A stretch of DNA of 52,901 nt, taken from NCBI RefSeq assembly GCF_030527935.1, contig NZ_JAUMZV010000014.1, positions 1-52,901 on the forward strand, given 5' to 3'. Both the position numbers and the translations under genes were made by a program. Below the pieces are notes generated by a model. That model ran no database searches. It saw only the letters and a program-made list of their open reading frames with translations, and was not told the origin of the DNA. Shown here one piece after another: positions 32,789 through 39,851 of this stretch. This stretch comes from Kingella sp. (in: b-proteobacteria). Its GTDB lineage: Bacteria; Pseudomonadota; Gammaproteobacteria; Burkholderiales; Neisseriaceae. Numbering within the stretch: position 1 is the stretch's first letter; each line of letters begins with the position of its first letter.

Positions 32789-34285
32789 ATGACCGACTAC
32801 CTAATCGCCCACAGCCACGACAACCAACCCGTTTATCTGCATTCCCAACTCGCCAACCGCCACGGCTTAATCGCAGGCGCAACAGGCACAGGCAAAACCG
32901 TAACCCTGCGCAAGCTCGCCGAAGCGTTCAGCCAAGACGGTGTGCCCGTGTTTATGGCGGATGTGAAAGGCGACCTTTCAGGCATCTGCCGCGCAGGCGA
33001 AAACAGCGGCAAAGTTGCCGAACGCATTGCCCAATACCAACTTGCCGCTGATTATCTGCAAGGCTTCCCCGTGCGCTTTTGGGATGTGTACGGCGCAACA
33101 GGCATCCCCGTGCGCGTCAGCATTTCCGCGATGGGCGCGATGCTGCTCGCCCGCCTGATGAACCTAAACGACACGCAAGAAGGCGTGCTCAATCTGGTGT
33201 TCAAAGTGGCGGACGACAAAGGCTGGCATCTGATTGACCTGAAAGACCTGCGCGGCGTGCTGCAATATGTGTCCGAACACGCCGCCGAATTTCGCAACAG
33301 CTATGGCAACGTTTCCGCCGCCAGCATCGGTGCCATCCAACGCCAGCTTTTGCAACTGGAAAGCGAAGGCGCAGACCAATTTTTCGGCGAACCCGAGCTC
33401 AACCTGCAAGACTGGCTGCAAACCAAGCCCAATCAAAACGGGCAGGGGCAAGGCATCATCAACATACTCAATGCCGAAAAACTGATGCGCTCGCCGCGCC
33501 TATATAGCGCGTTTATGCTGTGGTTTCTCGCCGAATTGTTTGAAACCCTGCCCGAAGTGGGCGACCCCGAAAAGCCCAAATTTGTACTGTTTTTTGACGA
33601 AGCGCATCTGATTTTTGACAACGCCAGCAAAGTGCTGATTGAGCAAGTGGAGCAATGCGTGCGGCTGATTCGCTCCAAAGGCGTGGGCGTGTATTTTGTA
33701 ACGCAAAACCCGCTGGATTTGCCCGACACCGTGTTGGGGCAACTGGGCAACCGCGTGCAACACGCCCTGCGCGCCTTTACCCCGCGCGACCAAAAAGCGG
33801 TGAAATCCGCCGCCGACACTTTCCGCAGCAATCCGCAGCTCAACGTTGCCACCGCCATCACCGAGCTAGCAGTGGGCGAAGCCTTGGTTTCTTGTTTGGA
33901 CGACAAAGGACAGCCTGAAATCGTGCAACGCGCGTTCATCATGCCGCCGCAATCGCAGCTTGCGCCCCTGCCCGAAGCCGAGCGCAACGCCGCGTTCCAA
34001 GCCGACAGCTTGTATCCTGTTTACAAAGATTTGGTGGACAATTTCTCCGCCTACGAAGCCTTGCAACAACTGGCAGGCGAGCAAGCGCAAGCCGCCGAGA
34101 GCGCGAAAAAATCGGAAGACGGCTTGCTGGGCGGCTTTTTGGGCGGACTGTTTGGCAGCCGCAAAAAAGCGGGCAAAGGCTTGGGCTACGACTTGGCAGA
34201 CAGCGTGGGCAGCCAAATCAACAAGCAAGTAACCAAAGCCATCAGCCGCAGCATCATGGGCGTGATTAAAAATATGTTGAAATAA
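32789..34285 (+). CDS. HerA-like ATPase, DUF853/YjgR family
   Basis: A 498-aa soluble P-loop ATPase of the HerA/FtsK-like superfamily. Walker A is GATGTGKT (residues 30-37), FMADVKGDLSG follows strand 2, Walker B is FVLFFDEAHLIFDNAS, and a sensor segment GVGVYFVTQNPLDLPDTVLGQLGNRVQHALRAFTP is conserved. The C-terminal LLGGFLGGLFGSRKKAGKGLGYDLADS stretch and final helix are typical of YjgR. The cellular role is unknown. The start follows AAGGAAACCCATC. It is monocistronic, ended by a double DUS hairpin. Confidence 0.92.
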   Translation: MTDYLIAHSHDNQPVYLHSQLANRHGLIAGATGTGKTVTLRKLAEAFSQDGVPVFMADVKGDLSGICRAGENSGKVAERIAQYQLAADYLQGFPVRFWDVYGATGIPVRVSISAMGAMLLARLMNLNDTQEGVLNLVFKVADDKGWHLIDLKDLRGVLQYVSEHAAEFRNSYGNVSAASIGAIQRQLLQLESEGADQFFGEPELNLQDWLQTKPNQNGQGQGIINILNAEKLMRSPRLYSAFMLWFLAELFETLPEVGDPEKPKFVLFFDEAHLIFDNASKVLIEQVEQCVRLIRSKGVGVYFVTQNPLDLPDTVLGQLGNRVQHALRAFTPRDQKAVKSAADTFRSNPQLNVATAITELAVGEALVSCLDDKGQPEIVQRAFIMPPQSQLAPLPEAERNAAFQADSLYPVYKDLVDNFSAYEALQQLAGEQAQAAESAKKSEDGLLGGFLGGLFGSRKKAGKGLGYDLADSVGSQINKQVTKAISRSIMGVIKNMLK

Positions 34286-34302
34286 GGTATAATCGCCCCC
34301 GT

Positions 34303-34345
34303 TTCAGGCAGCCTGAAAGCATGATTTCAGGCTGCCTGAAACGTT
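34303..34345 (+). terminator. Nested DUS terminator after the HerA-like gene
   Basis: TTTCAGGCAGCCTGAAAG and TTTCAGGCTGCCTGAAACG are each palindromic and also pair with each other, 18 bases after the stop. They supply a strong hairpin and DUS in both directions. Confidence 0.7.
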
Positions 34346-34375
34346 TATAAACCCACTCTCTGCTAACCCCAAAGG

Positions 34376-34580
34376 CAGCCTGAAAACAAGAAATGCCGTC
34401 ATTCCCGCGCAAAGCACAGCAAGGTTGAACACCTTGCGCGCATTTTTAACGCAGTAGCCGCGTTTTTAGGGCATTAAAGATGCCTATGCAAATAGTGATG
34501 AATACAGGTTCTTAGGATGTCGCCAATTTCTGAGCATCAAACAAAATTCCCGCCTGCGCGGGAATACCGATGATTATTTT
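34376..34580. repeat. Chimeric repeat block: dRS3 element split by an AGAACC-element fragment
   Basis: GCCGTCATTCCCGCGC (34396-34410) is the left part of a dRS3-type element. It breaks off and is followed by 34411-34512, the right-hand portion of the 162-bp AGAACC element (hairpin GCAAGGTTGAACACCTTGC through AATACAGGTTCT). The dRS3 sequence then resumes, ending in the perfect ATTCCCGCCTGCGCGGGAAT (34546-34565) and a DUS. This fills the gap upstream of ftsK; no gene is present. Confidence 0.7.
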
Positions 34581-34715
34581 CAGGCTGCCTCTAAGGTTTC
34601 GCAAAAAGGCAGCCTGAAACGAAATTCAACCAAACCAACACACTGTCCACACACAGGCTTATCCAACACACCGCGCCATTGATGGCAGCCTGAAATTCAA
34701 AACTACGCACCACCC

Positions 34716-37187
34716 ATGATTGCCAAAATTTTCCAATCCAAAAAATCCGCTCCCCAGTCCAAAAAATCGGCAAACAAAGCCGCCAGCAGCCGCACCGCGC
34801 CGCCGAAAAAACCCGCCGCCAAGCCGCTGAACCCCAAAACCAAAGCCAAAACCGCCGATACCGCGCGCAAGCCGCCCAAAACCGTGTTGTCCGTGCACAA
34901 CGGCGGCAGCAGTGCCGAGCGCGACCGCAATTTAACAGGCGACACGCTGTGGCTGTTTGGCTTGGTGGCGACCATCTATGCCGCCATCGCCCTGCTCACG
35001 TTCACCATGCGCGACCCATCTTGGTCGCGCAGCGTGCCGCATTTGGGCATGGTGAAAAATTTTGCGGGCTTGCTCGGCGCGTATCTGGCGGATATTGCTT
35101 ATTATTTATTCGGCTTTTCTGCGTGGTGGGGCATCATCGCGGCGGGCGTGGCGTTGTATCGCACGTTTCGCCCGCTGGTGGATGCGGGGATGCCGCCGTA
35201 TAAAAAAATCAACGCGGGCATTGGCTTGGGGCTGATGATGATTGCCAGCCCTGTGCTGGAAGCGTTTGCCTTTAACGCGCATTTGGATAAATCGCTGCCC
35301 TTTGGCGCGGGAGGTTTGGTGGGCTCGCTTACCGCTGCGGGCATGAACCACATGCTCGGGCGCGTGGGCGGCACGTTTGTGTTGATTGTGCTGGTGTTGC
35401 TGTCGCTGTCGTTTATCGTGCAGATTTCGTGGCTGGATTTTATGGAAAAGCTGGGCGTGCAACTGGAACGCTTTTTCCGCGCGGTGTTTCGCCAAAAAGA
35501 CCGCTTGATGCAGCCTGAAATCATCGCCGAAACCAAATTGCAGCCGCGCGTGTTGGCGGAAGTGGAAAACATCATCGCCGAGCCTGTGGCGGAAAAGGTG
35601 AGCAGCACCAGCAATCGCAAAAAAATGGCGGTTACCATTGCCAACCCAGCGCAGCAATCCAACCGCCGTGCGGTTGCCGATGCCCCTGCAAGGCAGCCTG
35701 AAAACGGTATCTATCGCCTGCCCGAATTAGGCAGCCTGAAAATCCCCGCCAACCAAGACGTGATACTCGCCAGCGAAGAGCAGCTTCGCCAAACAGGCAA
35801 GCGCATTGAAGCCAAGCTCGCCGAATTTGGCATTGAAGTGGAAGTGGTTTCCGCCACCGCAGGGCCAGTCATCACGCGCTATGAAATCATCCCCGCCAAG
35901 GGCGTGAAAGGCAGCCAAATTGTGAACTTGGCAAAAGATTTGGCGCGCTCGCTGGCGGTGCAATCGGTGCGCGTGGTGGAAACCATTGCAGGCAAAAACA
36001 CGATGGGCATTGAGCTGCCCAATGAGCATCGCCAAGAAGTGCTGCTGCACGAGATTTTTACCGCCGATGTGTTTGCCGATGCGCCATCCAAATTATCCGT
36101 GGCGTTGGGCAAGGATATTGCGGGCGATGTGGTGGTGGGCGATTTGGCGAAAATGCCGCATTTGCTGGTGGGCGGGATGACAGGCTCGGGCAAATCGGTG
36201 GGCGTGAACGCGATGATTATGTCTATGCTGTTCAAAGCCACGCCCGATGAAGTGCGCTTTATTATGATTGACCCGAAAATGCTGGAATTAAGCATTTATG
36301 ACGGCATCCCGCATTTGCTCTGCCCCGTGGTTACCGATATGCGCGAAGCGGGCAACGCGCTTAATTGGTGCGTTGCCGAGATGGAAAAACGCTATCGCCT
36401 GCTCTCTTATGCGGGCGTGCGCAATTTGGCGAGCTACAACGAGAAAATTCAGGCTGCCCAAGCGGCGGAAAAACCGCTGTTTAACCCATTTAGCCTGAAC
36501 CCCGATGAACCCGAGCCGCTGGAAAAACTGCCGCAGATTGTGGTGGTGATTGATGAGCTGGCCGATTTGATGATGACCGAGAAAAAAGCGGTGGAAACGC
36601 AAATCGCCCGCTTGGCGCAAAAAGCCCGCGCCGCTGGTATCCACATGATTATCGCCACGCAACGCCCCAGCGTGGATGTCATCACAGGCTTAATCAAAGC
36701 CAATGTGCCCACCCGCATGGCGTTTACCGTGCAAAGCCGCATTGACAGTCGCACCATCTTAGACCAAATGGGCGCGGAAGATTTGCTCAAATACGGCGAT
36801 TTGCTGTTCTTGCAACCGGGTAACGCCGAGCCAACCCGCTTGCAAGGCGCGTTTGTGAGCGACGATGAAGTGCATCGCGTGGTGGATTTTATCAAGCAGC
36901 AAGCCGAGCCCAACTATGTGGACGGCATTCTCACCGGCGAAGCCACCGAAGAAACCAACCAGTTTATCCACCCCGAAGCCCGCAGCAACCACGGCGACGA
37001 TTTGTTTGACCAAGCCGTGCAGTTTGTGGTGAGCACGCGCAAAACGTCTATTTCATCGCTGCAACGCCAGCTACGCATCGGCTACAACCGCGCCGCCAAC
37101 CTGATGCAAGCCTTGGAAGACGAAGGCATCGTGTCCGAAGCCAGCGTGGATGGCAAACGCACGATATTGTCGCGCACGGATAACTGA
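34716..37187 (+). CDS. ftsK: DNA translocase FtsK
   Basis: Septum-anchored DNA pump that clears chromosome dimers and activates XerCD at dif. The 823-aa product has a basic, Lys/Ala/Pro-rich N-terminus and about four membrane helices (roughly residues 75-225). A short linker follows (about 260-345), then the motor with Walker A GGMTGSGKSVGVN (near residue 490), VVIDELADLMM (Walker B) and IATQRPSVDVITGLIKAN. A C-terminal winged-helix gamma domain (VVSTRKTSISSLQRQLRIGYNRAANLM) is present. Two DUS encode RQPEN and GSLK peptides in the linker. The first ATG is used; its ribosome binding site is weak. Confidence 0.95.
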   Translation: MIAKIFQSKKSAPQSKKSANKAASSRTAPPKKPAAKPLNPKTKAKTADTARKPPKTVLSVHNGGSSAERDRNLTGDTLWLFGLVATIYAAIALLTFTMRDPSWSRSVPHLGMVKNFAGLLGAYLADIAYYLFGFSAWWGIIAAGVALYRTFRPLVDAGMPPYKKINAGIGLGLMMIASPVLEAFAFNAHLDKSLPFGAGGLVGSLTAAGMNHMLGRVGGTFVLIVLVLLSLSFIVQISWLDFMEKLGVQLERFFRAVFRQKDRLMQPEIIAETKLQPRVLAEVENIIAEPVAEKVSSTSNRKKMAVTIANPAQQSNRRAVADAPARQPENGIYRLPELGSLKIPANQDVILASEEQLRQTGKRIEAKLAEFGIEVEVVSATAGPVITRYEIIPAKGVKGSQIVNLAKDLARSLAVQSVRVVETIAGKNTMGIELPNEHRQEVLLHEIFTADVFADAPSKLSVALGKDIAGDVVVGDLAKMPHLLVGGMTGSGKSVGVNAMIMSMLFKATPDEVRFIMIDPKMLELSIYDGIPHLLCPVVTDMREAGNALNWCVAEMEKRYRLLSYAGVRNLASYNEKIQAAQAAEKPLFNPFSLNPDEPEPLEKLPQIVVVIDELADLMMTEKKAVETQIARLAQKARAAGIHMIIATQRPSVDVITGLIKANVPTRMAFTVQSRIDSRTILDQMGAEDLLKYGDLLFLQPGNAEPTRLQGAFVSDDEVHRVVDFIKQQAEPNYVDGILTGEATEETNQFIHPEARSNHGDDLFDQAVQFVVSTRKTSISSLQRQLRIGYNRAANLMQALEDEGIVSEASVDGKRTILSRTDN

Positions 37188-37189
37188 TT

Positions 37190-37226
37190 TTAGCTTCGCA
37201 ACTTTGCTTCGCTACGCAGCCTGAAC
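37190..37226. repeat. GCGTAGC-type repeat after ftsK
   Basis: TTTAGCTTCGCAACTTTGCTTCGCTACGCAGCCTGAAC is a member of the DUS-linked family, immediately after the ftsK stop and just before a twin-hairpin element. Confidence 0.5.
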
Positions 37227-37230
37227 CCTA

Positions 37231-37347
37231 AAATGGAACGGCGACGGCTCGTCGCCAAACTGCTTATTAAACATCTCATGACTGGTTTGCTAAGATGTCG
37301 GCGAGCCGCCGACGCTCCATCGGTTACAGGTTTTGCAAAGGTTTCAG
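37231..37347 (+). repeat. Twin-hairpin intergenic element, copy 3
   Basis: AAATGGAACGGCGACGGC opens the element. Hairpins are GGCGACGGCTCGTCGCC (37240-37256) and GTCGGCGAGCCGCCGAC (37297-37313). It ends in GCTCCATCGGTTACAGG and TTTTGCAAAGG, then a DUS. The outer ends TGGAACGGCGAC and GCCGACGCTCCA are near-inverse repeats. It fills most of the ftsK-rnfB gap. Confidence 0.75.
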
Positions 37348-37423
37348 GCTGCCTTTTAACGCATAGGCAGCCTGAAACGAGTTTACCAACTTCCACACCA
37401 TTCAACTCCAAACCACAACAGCA

Positions 37424-38407
37424 ATGCCCACCGCCGCCCAAATCAACGCCCTACTCCCGCAAACCCAATGCCGCGAATGCGGCTTTTCAGGCTGCCTGCC
37501 CTACGCCCAAGCCATCGCCCGCCGCGAAGCCCCCATCAACCTTTGCGCCCCTGGTGGAGCCATCGTTATCCACGACCTAGCCCAGCTACTTGGGCAGCCT
37601 GAAATCGCCCCCGCCAAAAGCCAAACCCCCGCCCTAGCATGGATAGACGAAGCCATCTGCATCGGCTGCACCGCCTGCATCCGCGCCTGCCCCGTGGATG
37701 CCATCATGGGCGCAAGCAAGCAAATGCACACCGTGCTGGCAGACGAATGCACAGGCTGCGGGCTATGCGTTGCCCCCTGCCCCGTAGATTGCATCTATAT
37801 GCAGCCCACCACCGCCCGCCACCTGCCCCAAGCCCGTGTGCTCACCACCAATGCCCACGCCGCCGAGCGTTTTCAGGCTGCCCAACACGCCCAAGCCCGC
37901 TACGAAAACCAAATCGCCCGCAAACAACGCCTAGAAGCCGAACGCAAACAAAAAGCCGCCGCCTATCAAGCCCAATTTGCCACCCCCATCCCAAGGCAGC
38001 CTGAAAATGAGTGCAACGAGTTTCGGCGCAGCCAAAATGAACAAAGTGAGTTTCGGCGCAGCCAAAACGAATTTCAGCGTAACCAAAACGAGTGCAACGA
38101 GTTGCAGCACAACAGCCCCAATCAACCCAGCACATCGCAACCACCCACCCCAACCCCCAGCCTAAACCCCGCCGACCTAATCGCCCAAGCCATGCAACGC
38201 GCCCAAAAGCAAAGCAACGAACGCATCGTCCCCAGCAACCACAACGACTTCCGCCAAAACCAAATCCGCGAAGCCCAACAACGCGCCACCTACCGCCGCT
38301 ACCAACGCGATGCCCAATACGGCACGCCCGCCGAAAAAGCCGCCGCAATCGAATGGCTACGACAATACAAATTAGAACAAGAAGCACGCGAAGCCGCCAA
38401 GCAATAG
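37424..38407 (+). CDS. rnfB: RnfB-like iron-sulfur protein with repeat-derived C-terminal tail
   Basis: A ferredoxin-type electron carrier related to RnfB/RsxB. The N-terminal four-cysteine cluster motif is complete (Cys16, Cys19, Cys24, Cys41 in QCRECGFSGCLPY and NLCAPGG). Two 4Fe-4S ferredoxin motifs follow, CIGCTACIRACP and CTGCGLCVAPCP (about residues 80-125). The N-terminal membrane helix of classical RnfB is missing, and no other rnf gene is adjacent. After residue 150 comes a long Gln/Asn-rich, charged tail. Residues about 190-230 (RQPENECNEF, RRSQNEQSEF and so on) are translated DUS and GCGTAGC repeat. Cys24 itself is encoded within a DUS. The ribosome binding site is weak. Confidence 0.88.
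   Translation: MPTAAQINALLPQTQCRECGFSGCLPYAQAIARREAPINLCAPGGAIVIHDLAQLLGQPEIAPAKSQTPALAWIDEAICIGCTACIRACPVDAIMGASKQMHTVLADECTGCGLCVAPCPVDCIYMQPTTARHLPQARVLTTNAHAAERFQAAQHAQARYENQIARKQRLEAERKQKAAAYQAQFATPIPRQPENECNEFRRSQNEQSEFRRSQNEFQRNQNECNELQHNSPNQPSTSQPPTPTPSLNPADLIAQAMQRAQKQSNERIVPSNHNDFRQNQIREAQQRATYRRYQRDAQYGTPAEKAAAIEWLRQYKLEQEAREAAKQ
37993..38108 (+). repeat. DUS plus tandem GCGTAGC-type repeat inside rnfB
   Basis: AAGGCAGCCTGAAAATGAG is followed by GTGCAACGAGTTTCGGCGCA, GCCAAAATGAACAAAGTGAG, TTTCGGCGCAGCCAAAACG and further variants. These match the intergenic family CCTGAAAACGAGCGTAGCGA with GTTTCAGCGAAGCTAAAAC, amplified about three times in frame. Confidence 0.7.
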
Positions 38408-38450
38408 GCAGCCTGAAAACCTTTGCAAAACCCCAATGGCAGCCTGAAAC

Positions 38451-38482
38451 CTAAAATGGAACGGCGATGGCTCGTCGCCAAA
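38451..38482 (+). repeat. Twin-hairpin element fragment
   Basis: CTAAAATGGAACGGCGATGG followed by CTCGTCGCCAAAA: only the first hairpin (38463-38479) of the element is present, next to two DUS copies near 38407 and 38440. Confidence 0.6.
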
Positions 38483-38532
38483 ATGCCAATCCACGCAGCA
38501 AAATATAGCCAGCCAAAATAAAAACAGCATAA

Positions 38533-38604
38533 GTAGGGTGTGTGGCTTGCCACGCACCATTTAAGCATTGCTAAACGGTGCGTGAGCAAGCTTACACACC
38601 CTAC
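38533..38604. repeat. GTAGGGTGTG inverted-repeat element
   Basis: GTAGGGTGTGTGGC and the opposing CTTACACACCCTAC bound a 72-base stretch. It also contains CACGCACCATTTAAG and its inverse CTAAACGGTGCGTG, giving a long imperfect hairpin. Related single arms lie at about 40985-41018 and 52240-52276. The remainder of the rnfB-parB gap (38408-38766) holds DUS copies and no gene. Confidence 0.65.
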
Positions 38605-38766
38605 ACACCATAAAACTTTGCCAACACAATAGTTTTCAGGCTGCCTTAACCACCTGATGCAGCCTGAAACCGTTTACAAACCTACAAACCATCGCCCCCC
38701 AATACTTTTCAGGCTGCCTAACCCCACCGCAGCCTGCCCTCCAATCACCATCCACAAGGAACCCCC

Positions 38767-39612
38767 ATGTCCAAACCCAAAAGCGGTCTCGGCAGAGGCT
38801 TAGACTCACTCATCTCCCTATCCAACAATCTCCCCCCCGCCGAGCAAAACAACCAGCTCACCCGCATCCCCATTGCCCAAATCCGCCCCAGCCGCTACCA
38901 AGCCCGCACCCAATTCGACGACGACAGCCTGCAAGAACTCGCCGACAGCATCAAAGCCCAAGGCATCATCCAGCCCATCACCGTGCGCGAATACGGGCTA
39001 GACAACTACGAACTCATCGCAGGCGAACGCCGCCTACGCGCCGCCCAGCTAGCAGGGCTGGCCGAAGTCCCCGTTGTCATCAAACACATCAACGACAAAA
39101 CCGCCATGGCAATGGGCTTGATTGAAAACATCCAGCGCGAAAACCTAAACCCCATAGAAGAAGCCCAAGGCTTGCGCCGTCTGATAGACGAATTTGAACT
39201 CACCCACGAAGCCATCGCCCAAGCCATCGGGCGCAGCCGCAGCACCATCACCAACAGCCTGCGCCTGCTCAAACTGCCCACCCCCATCCAAGACATGATG
39301 GCGCAACACCACCTAGAAATGGGACACGCCCGCGCCATCATCAATCTGCCCGTGCAACAGCAGCTAGAACTCGCCCACAAAGCCGTAAAACACGCATGGT
39401 CGGTGCGCGAAATGGAACGCCGCAGCCAAGAAATCCTAAAAGACAAACCCGCCCCCGTCCAGCCCCACCCCGACATCCAACACATCGCCGAGCAGCTCAC
39501 CGAAAAACTCGGCGTGCTGGTAGAAATCAAAACACGCAACCAAAAATCAGGGCAAATCATCCTGAAATTCAACAGCCCCGAGCAGTTTGAGCAACTGTTG
39601 CAACAGCTTTAA
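38767..39612 (+). CDS. parB: Chromosome-partitioning protein ParB
   Basis: CTP-dependent DNA clamp that loads at parS sites and helps segregate the chromosome origin. It is 281 aa, normal. The N-terminus KSGLGRGLDSLIS is the ParA-interacting tail. The CTPase/ParB domain has IRPSRYQARTQFDDDSLQELADSI, IAGERRLRAAQLAG and GLIENIQRENLNPIEEA. A helix-turn-helix (THEAIAQAIGRSRSTITNSLRLL) and a C-terminal dimer domain follow. The start follows AAGGAACCCCC. parA, usually directly upstream, is absent; the upstream gene is rnfB. No parS was recognised. Confidence 0.95.
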   Translation: MSKPKSGLGRGLDSLISLSNNLPPAEQNNQLTRIPIAQIRPSRYQARTQFDDDSLQELADSIKAQGIIQPITVREYGLDNYELIAGERRLRAAQLAGLAEVPVVIKHINDKTAMAMGLIENIQRENLNPIEEAQGLRRLIDEFELTHEAIAQAIGRSRSTITNSLRLLKLPTPIQDMMAQHHLEMGHARAIINLPVQQQLELAHKAVKHAWSVREMERRSQEILKDKPAPVQPHPDIQHIAEQLTEKLGVLVEIKTRNQKSGQIILKFNSPEQFEQLLQQL

Positions 39613-39623
39613 AATTTTGCAGC

Positions 39624-39815
39624 GTATCTTAAAAAATATGCTGACTAGATGGCTGTTAATGGCACGCAACATGAATTAAACACTCTGCAATCTGTTCCTT
39701 CTCCCGCTGGCGGGGGAAGGTTAGGAAGGGGGTGGCAGGTTTGAACAGCCATCCTAACCTTGCCCCGCCAGCGGGGCTGGAAAGAGCAGCGCAGCATATT
39801 ATTTAAGACACTACC
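39624..39815. mobile_element. Diverged second copy of the 205-bp inverted-repeat element
   Basis: Left end GTATCTTAAAAAATATGCTG (39624-39643) and right end CAGCATATTATTTAAGACAC (39792-39811) match as inverted repeats at 18 of 20 positions. They also match the ends of the 4311-4515 element (TCCTAAAAAGTATGCTG). The interior again has CCCGCTGGCGGGGGAAGG with CCCCGCCAGCGGGG. It lies between parB and rfbB, 11 bases after the parB stop. Confidence 0.75.
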
Positions 39816-39851
39816 CAAATTTTCTTCCACCATCCAACCAAAGGAATAACC

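Noticed and set aside
37424..38407. rnfB considered as a frameshifted or broken gene because of the odd tail
   Set aside because: All three cysteine cluster motifs are intact and the frame is open to a single stop; the tail is explained by in-frame repeat recruitment.
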